Shown: positions 25,822 through 37,249 of the stretch, piece after piece
Layout of the letters: the number at the start of each line of letters is the position of its first letter
How positions within the stretch are numbered: position 1 is the first letter of the stretch
Source: Siphonodentalium dalli
Lineage: Eukaryota; Mollusca; Scaphopoda; Gadilida; Siphonodentaliidae
Direction: 5' to 3'
DNA length: 64,000 bases
Assembly: GCA_032622095.1 (NCBI GenBank)
Contig: CP136064.1
Location: 249,707,827 to 249,771,826 of the forward strand
Made by a program: the position numbers and the translations under genes
The notes under the pieces: model-generated
Told to the model about the DNA's origin: nothing
Database searches by the model: none
Seen by the model: only the letters and a program-made list of their open reading frames with translations

Positions 25822-25974
25822 TATTTGTTTGTTTGGCGGAAAATATTCAAATAAGCAGAAAAAATCGACTCGACCCACAATCCATTTCCGGTAGGTAATA
25901 CCTTGAGATTCGTTTGAGGTAACTTTATTGACGTTCCAGAGTTTATGGCTAGCCTAGTCATGGACTAGCCGATG

Positions 25975-25988
25975 TGGGGGGGGGGGGA
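25975..25988. repeat. Poly-G homopolymer
   Basis: A G run just before the tail of the SINE. Confidence 0.8.
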
Positions 25989-25990
25989 GA

Positions 25991-26348
25991 CAATAATAAT
26001 AATGTATATCATTTATATAGCGCTTAATACCTGGTGTAGCTCTAAGCGCTTACATTATTACCCCAGCTGTTTTTTTATTGTGCCTGCTGCCATTTTACAG
26101 GCGCTTCACTAGAGCGGCTTACGGATACCCAACAACCAGGTACCTATTTTTCGTCTAGGTACGACGAAGCGAGCACAGTACAAGCGACCTTGCCAAAGGG
26201 TCACAACCTGGCGCGAGGTTTGAAACAGCGTGTGGCTATTATCCGGCCAAGCCACTGTTGCGCAGACGATAGTCCACCGACAGGGCGCGAACTCATGCCG
26301 GAGCGTTGACACCATTACAAGTCCGACACTCTAACCACTGGACACTCT
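25991..26348 (-). mobile_element. tRNA-derived SINE
   Basis: On the minus strand the head carries an A-box-like TGGTTAGAGTGTCGG and a B-box-like GAGTTCGCGCC about 40 nt later, as in tRNA-derived RNA polymerase III promoters. A central body follows, then a 3' end AGCGCTATATAAATG and an (ATT)n tail at 25,991-26,005. The AGCGCT...(ATT)n tail is common to invertebrate SINEs that borrow a LINE 3' end. Confidence 0.75.
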
Positions 26349-26361
26349 ATTCCACAGATTC

Positions 26362-27144
26362 TCAAAAGCAATCTGAATAATGTTCCTTCACGAAAGGTAC
26401 AGTTTGTTGTATTGTATGTTGCTTTCAGGGTCCGCGCTGACCCGAAATTTACTTTTGCCAAATGAAAATAATTTTTGCCAAATGCTGTTAGAAGTTGCCA
26501 AATGATATCAGTTTCTACAATATTGTGTCTTTTATTTCGACTATTTAGACAATCGCTGCTTGAGCGACCTTTGATATCGATAGGAAAGCAATTCATTATT
26601 AATAATTCTCGCCTCTATACTTGGGTTTATCATAGAACAATAAACCAACAGCATGACAATGAAATTGTAGAAGGGTTTCTTCATGAGAAAGGCTCATCGG
26701 AACAAAGAGGGTTAGCTATGTTAGCGTCACCACCAGACATACTAGCAAACCATCCACCCGTCGATTCTAATGATATCAGATTAAATGCATCTTGATAAAG
26801 GTGTTAACTTTTCATAACCTTATAAATCACCACCAATAATACCATAAATGAAAGAGTTTCCTGAATTGAGTGGTATTGGTTGACAAATATTATTAAATTT
26901 TGAGGAATCAAAAGTGACTTGCCAACATTTTTGCCAATTGAAAATATTTTTTGCCAAATGTGAATTCTTTTGCCATTGGCAAATTTGGCTAGTGGTGGCG
27001 CGAACCCTGGTTGCTTTGGTTTAATTTTTTTCTTTGTTGCACCAACTACCTCTAATGTGGTGTGATCGGACTCATCGTCAACTTGAGTTTGTGTTGAAGC
27101 CCTTGAATAGTCGATACCGGATGACAGTAATTCATTTAGCCTTA
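26362..27144 (-). pseudogene. Coding-like exon split by a hAT MITE
   Basis: Minus-strand frame from 27,144 to 27,018 (begins near GLRLNELLSSG, ends KKKIKPKQ) has protein-like composition. Skipping the MITE and one copy of its 8-bp duplication, the same frame continues from 26,417 for 18 codons to a TGA at 26,362-26,364, directly before the SINE head. No domain is recognised. The 5' side is cut by a Harbinger-like MITE at 27,145. It could be an old host exon or part of a larger element. Confidence 0.4.
26426..27009. mobile_element. hAT-type MITE (584 bp) with 8-bp target duplication
   Basis: Termini CAGGGTCCGCGC and (reverse complement) CAGGGTTCGCGC, flanked by the identical octamer GTTGCTTT at 26,418-26,425 and 27,010-27,017. 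An 8-bp duplication with CAGGG-type ends is diagnostic of hAT. TTTGCCAAATG-like subterminal repeats lie at both ends. The middle (26,590-26,795) has a protein-like frame with HRTINQQHDNEIVEGFLHEK, possibly captured sequence. Confidence 0.9.
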
Positions 27145-27502
27145 GGCCCAAACAAAAATAATGCCTGTGTTTAGGGTTATATGGTCAAAAATAATTAGGG
27201 TAGGTAGGTATGATTTTTTTTTTTTTTCTTCAAATTTTGTTATTCTAAATTCCATAAGGTCATTGACAATTCAATCTAGAAAGCTTCACAGTTCAGATTA
27301 ATTGAAAGGTTCAATACTAATTATTGTTAATCTTGATTTAGTCAGAGCACTAGACTAATAAAACTTTCAAATCTTGTTAATAGGAGAGGTTTGAAAATGG
27401 GTAAGATACCTTTCGATGCCCTTCCCACTGAGCAAAACAAAAAATAGGCACCTTTTTCCAGGGTAGGTAGGGAAACCCTAAACATAGGTTCTGTTTTTGG
27501 CC
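27145..27502. mobile_element. PIF/Harbinger-like MITE (358 bp)
   Basis: Termini GGCCCAAACAAAAAT and (reverse complement) GGCCAAAAACAGAAC with GTTTAGGGTT inside both, flanked by TTA at 27,142-27,144 and 27,503-27,505. A TTA/TWA target and GGCC ends fit PIF/Harbinger. It contains a poly-T run near 27,213. Confidence 0.8.
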
Positions 27503-27505
27503 TTA

Positions 27506-29543
27506 TAGAACGGAACTATTCCACGATGAGTTACTCCATGCAGATCAGATGTTGATTATTTGTTGCACGGCTAGAATGATCACAGCGACGTAGATTACAT
27601 GGTGTCCTGGTTCGCCTGTGGACAAGAATGAGAGTATCATGCGATTATGAACAAAAATACATTAGCAAATTGGGTATACATGCATACGTAAACGACGTTA
27701 AAGCGGCAATCATAACTGGAGGAGGTCGCGACATCACCTCGATGTCCACCGATATTAAATCTAGTTTGATTCCATAAGAGATAGATAGCAAAGAAAATAC
27801 GATATCAACCAGCGCAAACCTCTGAAGTATATTATAATCCCGCCAGATGCTGCAATGTTATAGAAATAGTGACTTATTCGGCTCAGTCCGTGACACATAT
27901 GTCCATATTTGCCTGGTTTACAGCCGATATTGTTGAATATTTCATTTTGACAGCAATAATTTAATGACAAACTATGCGTTTATTTCAGTGAATAAAACCG
28001 ATAACTGAGTACCGTGGTAACATACCTATTGCACACATTGCACACAATTGTCTACTACTGATAAGAATTGCGAATAGCTAATATTAGTCGTAATTATGTC
28101 GGACGTTTCACTAACCCTTTCGCTACGAGTCTGTTTCTGAGAAAATCATGCCTCTCGAAGTAATGTGATATGGTGCTTTTTTCCGTGATTATTTTGTACT
28201 TAGCGTAATTGAAAACAAAAGTTATGATGGAAACGGCGATATGGAAGTGGACGAGGTACGCGTATATGTTACACATGTATATATACATATACATGAATAC
28301 CTCGCGTTCAAATATTCCTTCCTGATCACGATGTCGTTGTTGACTTCATTGCTGGCAACATGCCTTAACTTATTGTGAACAGAATTTCTATCAATCGTCA
28401 AGACTAGCGCTATTTGTTTCGCAAAATTCTCCTTTTTTACAGCGAACCAATGATTTGATTGCCACAATGGCTATAATTGTACATTTCAAGGACACAAGCT
28501 TAGAGGCAACTCCCACTTTGATAACAAGAGAAACGACATCGAATGTATTACTATTTGATTTATTTGTGAGGCTTGCTGAAACCCGAAACCCTAAGGCATT
28601 ATTTCGGATATGGTCAAACGAAAAGATAGAAAGAACACAAATTCTAGTGACGTAGTACCCAATTGCTAATTCGTAATTCAGTAGTAGTTCATCGTGCGAA
28701 AATTTCCGATGAAAAACAATGTAGCATTTAACTAATCTTTCCAAATATTTCAACAACACCGATCGAAAGCAAAGCATTTGAACTACGGACGAATCACGAA
28801 TTCAAATGTTTACTAGTTTATTCGGGACGAATTATTGGGTGATAAACAAACGGCGATGAATCCCCGAGAATAGTCACTGCGTCTAGTTCGTGTATAATAA
28901 TAATAATAATAATAATAATAATGTCTATGATGTTTGTCTAAAATTTATGAAAATAACTAATTTCGCACGATTATTTGCTATATTCCATTCAGGAAACATC
29001 AGCGGAGCGTTTTACATAACTCTAATTATAAATTATTCAACCGAGTGCATCGGCTAAGTAATACTTATCACTTTGATGATGTGAAATAAGCGCCTTTAAT
29101 ATAAGGAACGTCAACTTGACGTGAATGTTCTAGTGCATTATGTGGTATCAGTTTTCGTAAGTCCTCGCATCAATGCACGTATCGATGGGAATGCTTTCAT
29201 TCGCAATATACCAACAATGGCGATTGGTTAGAGGGCACTAAATAATTAGTTATGTCACATTGGTTTCTGCACTTGCAGTGTATCTTGAATACGAGTTCTG
29301 GTGCGCGATTGTTTTTATAACATTTCAAATAAATTACGAATTCAAGAAATTCCCATGACATGTACAAATGTGGGTTTCCATAACATTCCAAACCTGAAAC
29401 GCGTTCGTGTCCAAATAATGCCGGGAGATTTTGGCCGGGTATTGGCTTTCGAAATATGTACAAACATGTTGTGGAATACGTATTTTGAAAAGTTGAAAAC
29501 AGGTGTGATTCAAAAAGTACTCCTCAGTGGACAAAAGCCAAAA
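27506..29543. other. No gene recognised
   Basis: Several open frames overlap at 28,220-28,780 on both strands (minus strand NHWFAVKKENFAKQIALVLT; plus strand LFDLFVRLAETRNPKALFRI). They look mildly protein-like, but I cannot choose a strand or name a domain. An (ATA)n microsatellite lies at 28,894-28,922. Confidence 0.35.
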
Positions 29544-29612
29544 TAGTGGTCCGAGATCAGGAATAGTCCATGAGCGGCAGGTGAATTGACTATTCCTCCT
29601 CCAGGACCACTA
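29544..29612. repeat. Short hairpin
   Basis: TAGTGGTCC and AGGAATAGTC are matched by GACTATTCCT and GGACCACTA. Confidence 0.7.
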
Positions 29613-29899
29613 ATTTGACATAGTCAACGACAAGACGTGCATTACTTATTATATATGTCATTTGTGAATTATTCACATTTTTATTTGCGCTAATTTTGAA
29701 AACAGTTCTGAGATTAAGTTTACATATCTACGTGAATCATTTGGCGATGTCAGGACAGTATAGCATTGTTATTATTAAAGTTATGTGAAACACTCCGGTA
29801 TGGTGATGAAAGTGAAATAGAGAATATTATTGCTCAAAATTGTTATTTTTATTAATATTAATCCAAATAGACCACACACACCGCCACTCTTATATATAA

Positions 29900-30806
29900 C
29901 TAGAAGGTGACCCGACTTCGTCCGGGCTATTCAAAAACCAAATTTCAAGTCGATTGCTCCACCCGTTTACGAAATCTGGTCTGCGCATGCGCGAAACTGG
30001 CGTCGCACGGGCTCGACGACCCGATAAAATTCGTATCCGGGGCAAGATACATTCACATACCAAATTTCAAGTCGATAGCTCCACCCGTTTACGAAATCTG
30101 GTCTGCGCATGCGCGAAACTGGCGTCGCACGGGCTCGGCGACCCGATAAAATTCGTATCCGGGGCAAGATACATTCACATACCAAATTTCAAGTCGATAG
30201 CTCCACCCGTTTACGAGATATATAGCCCAATGTCATTTGCGGATACCTCGGCCGGTGATGAGTTAACGCGACATCGGCCGGATAAGAGTTAACGCGATCA
30301 CGTCACGATATGTTGATGGCGTAATATATTTACGCAATGATTTTCGATGAGCGAAGCATAGTCCTGCGTTCTTCCCGATAATTAAGGTAGAAACTTTAAA
30401 CGTACACAGGCGTGTGATGCATCATTGGAAAGATGAAGCGCCACAGATTCTAACCGTGCAAATTATATGACTGGCAATTTATTATTCGCGCTGAAATATA
30501 TTAGCGCAAAACGGCGTAAAAACAGATTTGACCTCGGCACGTGAAAAGTTGACCTCGGATCTGAAAATTAATAGGCCTATGCCACTTCCCGACAGAAAAT
30601 ACCCCCACATACCAAGTTTCATCGAAATCGGATCGGCCGTTATCGAGTCCATCGCGAACACACACATTAATAGGCCTATGTTACTCCTGACCCGAAAATA
30701 CCCCCACATACCAAGTTTCATCGAAATCGGCTGGGCCATTTTCGAGTCCATCGATTACACACAGACAGATACACACACACACAGGTCTTTCAAAATATAT
30801 AATAGA
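29900..30806 (-). mobile_element. Helitron 2 (non-autonomous, 907 bp)
   Basis: Read on the minus strand it starts TCTATTATATATTTTG at 30,806 and ends with a GC-rich hairpin (CCCGGAC...GTCGGG) followed by TCACCTTCTAG at 29,900. The flanking bases are A (5') and T (3') on that strand, without duplication. It contains a 121-123-bp minisatellite (29,939-30,215) and a second direct repeat of about 98 bp (30,567-30,755). No transposase ORF. Confidence 0.9.
29939..30215. repeat. Minisatellite, 2.3 copies of ~122 bp
   Basis: CAAATTTCAAGTCGA starts at 29,939, 30,060 and 30,183. The copies are nearly identical. They lie inside Helitron 2. Confidence 0.9.
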
Positions 30807-31839
30807 TAATTAAATGCAATGGCTCTCGGTGACGAAATCATTTGTGTTAGTTTATCGCAGATAGTTGCGTCCCGAATCGAGATGTAAATATTTACAATTG
30901 AGCGTAGTTCAGACGATGTTTTCTATGGAGTTATATGGTCGACTTCTATGAAATTTTCGGCGATGTTAGTAGAATGCTAGATTTACGAGGTTGGCATAGC
31001 AACTGGGTACTACATTGTAATGTGTCAGTTTAACGCACTCAAACAAGTCCATACTATGTCTTTAATAACCAACATCATCGCTTCGCGGCTCATGAATTTA
31101 TTTTTCTCAAGTCATGGTTAACAAAGACATTTGAGGAAATTTATAATTTCATTTCGATTAAAAATGGAAAAGGAAGTTATACTGTTATCTCGATAGTTAC
31201 CGTTAGCCTCCGCTTGCCAAATTAAACGGACAGAAACAATGTAAAGACGATGGACAGCTAGGAACGGACACATCATTGAAATACATTGTTAAGTATATTG
31301 CTACACCGATATTGCATGCAACATGTACTATATAATGCAGCTTTAGTGATTCGGTTACCATAAAATAAAAACCATGCGCGATTATTCGTCGACGGTAGGG
31401 CAGTTTGATAATATCGGATAATAGTATGCAGTATGCAGCCAACCAGATCGCAACACAGTAACGAGATATACACTATTCGAGTATTAGTATATATTTACAT
31501 ACTAAGTGTGATTATCACTAAATCCAGCATTCTGATTGGTCGGCGCCCACGTGGCTAGTTAGAATTATTTCTCGGTGAACGCGCAACAGCTCATAACTGC
31601 AGCCTCATAACAACATCGTCGCGTCATAGGTTTTGGAAAGACGAACGCGTAATGTTTTGGGCGCATTTGGACTCGCGCAGGATTGACTTAATAAATCATC
31701 GGGTTTCAATATAAAGAGAAATTGTTCCTGTTAACTTTTGCCAAGAGTGCTATGGGATATTTTTGGCTGGTTTTGTCACGATACACTTTTCGATTTAAAT
31801 ACATTTACAAACGTGGCTTTTTCGCTAAATGTAAATAAA
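30807..31839. other. No gene recognised
   Basis: Unassigned spacer between Helitron 2 and a fold-back element. Confidence 0.4.
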
Positions 31840-31996
31840 TATAAGGATTAACTGTCACGTGGACTGTTTTTATGGAGATGTAACCGCAAGGTGAGTGGTC
31901 ATAACTTGTATGTAAGAAGGGTTTTACACAAGTATGACCACTCACCTCGCGGTTACATCTCCATAAAAACAGTCCACATGGCAGTTAATCCTTATA
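31840..31996. repeat. Fold-back MITE-like element (157 bp)
   Basis: Arms of about 65 bp, nearly identical (TATAAGGATTAACTG at the left, CAGTTAATCCTTATA at the right), around a loop of about 28 nt. The high arm identity implies a young element. Confidence 0.85.
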
Positions 31997-32133
31997 TACA
32001 GTGTGCAAGAGGCACATAACCCAAACTGTCCAAATGTGGCCAGGACTTTATGGACACGACTTCCATCAACAACATATCTGTTTACACACATGATGAACGA
32101 ATAATGTCACACACATTAACTTAACAGTTAACT

Positions 32134-33379
32134 TATTTTGATGGAGATGGAAATTTGGCCACATTTTTCCAGCTGGAGGTATAGAACGGTAATTTGTTCT
32201 ATACGGCCCCTCTCTGGTGACCAATTAGGTCGAGCGTTAAGGGCCGAAACATATCACACAAACAGGCTGTATTTGATGTCTGTTATACCAGAGTTACGCT
32301 CTTGAGAACTCTTTGCTGGTATAGTTTTTTCGATCCCAACTTTTTAAATGCTATCTTTTGGACATGGTCTTAGTAAACATTTTCCAAAATGGGTTAATTA
32401 TTTTTCCTCCAAAACCATCAGGATATACCGATAGTCAAACACTGCATAACAATAAACATATACACAAACATACCACCAGAAAAGGTGTGCCATTTATAAT
32501 AAGGTTTATAAAATCAAAATATATAATATCTGACAGCGATAAACTGTTGCTGTATGTATGCATCTATGGAAACCATTTAACTCTATCCATATATTTATGA
32601 ATTTACTAACAATTTTCATCCTATGGGCAACGATAACCCTTAACGATATTATGAGTAACTGCTCGTCCAATAAGAGACGATAACCTTCAACTATATATAG
32701 TTTGCCCAAATTATCATATCTGACATACACGTTAACATGTTGGCATAGAACTTAACTATGATATGAGAAAGGAGTGATATACATTATAACTGTAAGATGT
32801 GCGTCGTATACATCATACATAAAATGGGAGGGGTACTATGCATCATAACTATGGATGGAAATGTGGTAATATACGTCATAAACATATATTTGGGAATTTG
32901 CAAACAATATCCATACATCTAATATACTACATTACTACGATGACCTTTAACTATATTTATCGGGAGCTACATGTATATATTCTCATACAATGCACACTAC
33001 GATGACCTTTAACTATATTTATCGGGAACTACAGGTATATATACTCATCCAATGCATGCTACGATGACCTTTATCTATATTTGTGTAACTATGGGTGTGT
33101 AACTTCTCTGTATACTCAATATATACATGTATATGCCTTATACTATTATCGCATAATTAAAACTTCACATAACCGATGAATAATCAACCGTTCTACTATC
33201 CTAACTGTTTTTGTTGACTTTTAGATAGCCGTGGGTTCACGCCTTCCGGTTACCAGTCGATGCATCACGCGGGTTTTTATCTGCCTGCTCGGTGTGTCGG
33301 TGTGGTGCTTGCGGATCTTGCCAAATAAGTTATCATTCCTGACATCCCCTTTGGCATAATTGCCATAAACCATAAAACA
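32134..33379. repeat. Segmental duplication, copy 1 (1.25 kb)
   Basis: Nearly identical to 35,351-36,586, offset by 3,217 bp. It contains three tandem copies of a ~65-bp block with CGATGACCTTTAACTATATT (32,935-33,080). No gene is recognised; a minus-strand frame at 33,221-33,451 is open here but broken in copy 2. Confidence 0.9.
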
Positions 33380-33764
33380 TATACTATCCGTCGGTGAGGC
33401 TTTTGGCAACACGCAACATTCGTTTTTAAACATTTGACGACTTAATTTCACACTCTTGTTATATTCAGTTTATTATACCTTTAGTTAATAGACAGACTCG
33501 TTCTTATTTTAAGTACCCGTTCATTTGTTGATCTTCATGACGTTATGTACTTCAGATCGGCCATATTGGCATTAGTGCGATACAGGTACCGATGGCATGT
33601 ACATGGTTGCAAAAAATTACTAGTTACAAAACTAGTTACAAAACTTATTGATTGCACGTGTTAAATATGTATATATACATGTATACCTACATATATCACA
33701 GATGGTGGCACTGAGTTCATTATTATTACACTTTTGCTAATTGACACATAGACTAACATTACTT
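33380..33764. other. No gene recognised
   Basis: AT-rich spacer. A short direct repeat of ACTAGTTACAAAA lies near 33,620. Confidence 0.4.
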
Positions 33765-34810
33765 CCAACAGTATAGTTGGTTATATTAGGTAATTTGATT
33801 CCTAGCATATATAACAATTATAAATGGTAATAGCGGTATGTTATAATCATTAATTTCGGAATGATCACGTCCATTTTGATACCTGTTTACAATATTTTAC
33901 AATTTTATGAATACTCTTTAATGATATGGTTTTAATCACTTATATGCTCAAGTAACAACGCTCTTTATAAGAGCCCATACTAACCTAAGTAATGGCCGCA
34001 GCTCGGAAGCATTCACCATAATCAATCTTGGAATTAATATGTAGCATCCACATCCCAGCAGTACAGTTGGTCATATAGCACGAATTTGTTTCCGTAGCTT
34101 TTAGGTTATAGAACACATTGGTGATGAAATTAAATTTTTATAATGATATAATCACACCCCTTAGGATTTTCCTACCACCACGCGAACGCGCCTCTTTGTT
34201 ATAATCACTAATTTCGCGGTAGGCATGTCCATTTTTGATACCCATTTACGATAATTTATAAAATTTTATGTTGAGTCACTTACACATTCAAGCAACAACG
34301 CTCTTTAACAGAGCTCACGCTAACTTAATGGTATGGCCCAGCTCAGAACCATTCAACATAATCTATCTTGGCATTAAGATATAATATCCACACCCCAACA
34401 GTACAGTTGGTTATATAAAACGAATTTGTTTCCGTGACTTTTAGGGGATAGCATATATTGATGCATGATATTGAATTTTTATAATAATATAAATGCAACT
34501 CCACCTTAGGATTTCGCTACCACCACGTGTACGCGCCTCGTTGTTATAATCATTAATTTCGCGATGGACACGTCCATTTTAGATACCCATTTACGATATT
34601 TTTTACAATAGTATGAATACTCTTCAAAGGTATGGTTATTAGCCACTTACTAGTACTAGTACATGCTCATGCAACAACGCTCTTCAAAAGAGCTCACACC
34701 AACTTAATGTAATGCTCGCAGATCGGAACCATTCACCATAATCTATCTTGGAATTAATATATATTATGCACACACCAACAGTACAGTTGGTTACATACAA
34801 CGAAATTGTT
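33765..34810. repeat. Tandem repeat, ~345-bp period, about 3 copies
   Basis: Each copy carries CGTCCATTTT, ACAACGCTCTT, ACAGTTGGTTATAT and ACCACG.G.ACGCGCCTC. The copies are diverged. A partial fourth copy appears at about 35,155-35,240. Confidence 0.8.
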
Positions 34811-35350
34811 TTCTGAAATCTACAACTTAGTTTGTAAATAAAACGCATCCGATATATATCCCTTTAAATAATTTTTGCACGCACCTGACTTGTGACGTCA
34901 CTGGTAAGTACGTCATACCGGAGCGAGTGGTTGTGACGTGTTTCTGTAACGTCTGGTACTTCAGAGCTGTGACAGCCATCTTGGGGTAGACTACACATTT
35001 GTATTCAGTACCATAACATATGTAGTGTTTTCTAAAATCAGGCATATATGCCGCACGGACAATCATATATTACGTGAGGGACCACACATGAGGACTCTGA
35101 CCTATATTCTTATAAAAAGGTAACATAGCTTTTCAGTTATAGCGTACATTATCGCATGAAATTGATATGTTATAAAATATAAACACAACTCCCCCATGTA
35201 TGATTTCCCTACAACCACGTGAACGCGCCTCGTTCATCGCACGAATCTGGTGTTAATATATCGTGTAAAATCTAAACAATTAACGGACTCGTGATTACCG
35301 GTATGAGAGACTCTCGTTCGCGCGGATTTTTTATCTAGTTTGACGTCATG
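34811..35350. other. No gene recognised; CRE palindromes
   Basis: Perfect TGACGTCA occurs at 34,893-34,900 and 35,341-35,348. TTTAAAGGGATATA (minus strand, near 34,862) resembles another TTAA-MITE end without a partner. Confidence 0.35.
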
Positions 35351-36586
35351 TATTTTGATGGAGAGGGAAATTTGGCCACATTTTTCCAGCTGGAGGTATA
35401 GAATGGTAATTTGTTCTATACGGACCCTCTCTGATGACCAATTAGGTCGAGCGCTAAGGGCCGAAACCTATCACACAAACAGGCTGTATTTGATGTCTGT
35501 TATACCAGAGTTACGCTCTTGAGAACTCTTTGCTGGTATAGTTTTTTCGATCCCAACTTTTTAAATGCTATCTTTTGGACATGGTCTTAGTAAACATTTT
35601 CCAAAATGGGTTAATTATTTTTCCTCCAAAACCATCAGGATATACTGATAGTCAAACACTGCATAACAATAAACATACACATAAACATACCACCAGAAAA
35701 GGTGTGCCATTTATAATAAGGTTTATAAAATCAAAATATATAATATCTGACAGCGATAAACTGTTGCTGTATGTATGCATCTATGGAAACCATTTAACTC
35801 TATCCATATATTTATAAATTTACTAACAATTTTCATCCTATGGGCAACGATAACCCTTAACGATATTATGAGTAACTGCTCGTCCAATAAGAGACGATAA
35901 CCTTCAACTATATATAGTTTGCCCAAATTATCATATCTGACATACACGTTAACATGTTGGCATAGAACTTAACTATGATATGAGAAAGGAGTGATATACA
36001 TTATAACTGTAAGATGTGCGTCGTATACATCATACATAAAATGGGAGGGGTACTATGCATCATAACTATGGATGGAAATGTGGTAATATACGTCATAAAC
36101 ATATATTTGGGAATTTGCAAACAATATCCATACATCTAATATACTACGATGACCTTGAACTATATTTATCGGGAGCTACATGTATATATTCTCATCCAAT
36201 GCACACTACGATGACCTTTAACTACATTTATCGGGAACTACAGGTATATATACTCATCCAATGCATGCTACGACGACCTTTATCTATATTTGTGTAACTA
36301 TGGGTGTGTAACTTCTCTGTATACTCAATATATACATGTATATGCCTTATACTATTATCGCATAATTAAAACTTCACATAACCGATGAATAATCAACCGT
36401 TCGACTATCCTAACTGTTTTTGTTGACTTTTAGATAGCCGTGGGTTCACGCCTTCCGGTTACCAGTCGATGCATCACGCGGGTTTTTATCTGCCTGCTCG
36501 GTGTGTCGGTGTGGTGCTTGCGGACCTTGCCAATATGTTATCATTCCTGACATCCCCTTTGGCATAATTGCCATAAACCATAAAAC
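35351..36586. repeat. Segmental duplication, copy 2 (1.24 kb)
   Basis: Pair of 32,134-33,379, with small indels in the tandem block and near 36,530. Its right end falls about 20 bp beyond the poly(A) signal of the EGF-mucin gene. Confidence 0.9.
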
Positions 36587-36605
36587 AATTATGAAGATAC
36601 ACGTC

Positions 36606-36611
36606 TTTATT
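36606..36611 (-). terminator. Poly(A) signal AATAAA of the EGF-mucin gene
   Basis: Minus-strand AATAAA, about 213 bp after the TAA stop at 36,825-36,827, followed downstream by a T/G-rich stretch (near 36,575-36,592). It is the first AATAAA after the stop. Confidence 0.5.
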
Positions 36612-36824
36612 CGTAAAATATTAAAATGTTTGTTGGATATAGCGCAACATTTCGGATCATATGATGGGGAACCCCCACTATGTACTTATGATATGTCGTG
36701 CGAAATTTCGCAGCATTAGTATGGTTTGTGCCGCGTTGGTTGGTGTGTGAAACATAAACGTCGAATGCTATTGACAGCATATTCTGAAGACTGCAGCTGA
36801 TGGCTTCGCCTCAGCATTATAATA

Positions 36825-37249
36825 TTAGGGGTACATGTAGACAAATAAGAAAGAGACCCACATCGTTAACATTATATAGATATTATGATTACTTCTAATT
36901 GAGCTGGAGTATGTTGTTGTTGCAGTGGTCGTTGTTGGTTGGACCGTGCTTGTTTCACTTGTTGATTGGGCCGAGCTTGCTTGACCAGTTGGTGTGACTG
37001 TGCGTGTTATATTCGTTGTGGGTGTGTTCGTTGTCGTTGGTGTGGCTCGGCTTATTTCACTTGTTGATTGGGTCGAGTTTGATTGACTCGCTGGTGTGGT
37101 TGGGTGCGTTTCACTTGTTGTGGGCATGTTCGTTGTCGTTGTTTGAGCCGAGCTTGTCCCACTTGTTTGTTGGATCGATCCTGTTTGTCCATTTGTTGTG
37201 GTTCGGTGTGTTTCAATTGATGTGGTCGTGTTCGTTGTCGTTGTTTCGT
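36825..37249 (-). CDS. Terminal exon: mucin-like stalk plus GPI-signal-like tail
   Basis: 140 codons and TAA. The acceptor GATTATTGCAG precedes AC-GAA-ACA, so the exon enters in phase 1 and, like the EGF exons, completes a Tyr codon with the T left by the microexon. Residues 1-115 are Thr/Ser-rich (about half T or S) with some Pro, few charges and no Cys, in roughly three 33-residue imperfect repeats (TTTTN..TTSETHPTT type): a typical O-glycosylated stalk. The end is SSSIRSNHN followed by IYIMLTMWVSFLFVYMYP and stop. Small residues, a polar spacer and an 18-residue hydrophobic end with no cytoplasmic tail fit a GPI-anchor signal better than a transmembrane anchor. The link to the EGF array rests on strand, order and phase. 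Confidence 0.6.

Noticed and set aside
28220-28780. Overlapping open frames on both strands (up to 128 codons)
   Set aside because: No recognisable family, and the two strands compete; nothing decides that either is coding.
32134-36586. LTR retrotransposon: 1.24-kb direct repeats around a 2-kb interior
   Set aside because: No target duplication at the outer ends (TAACT versus ATTAT), no gag/pol frame, no primer-binding site seen, and the interior is a tandem repeat.
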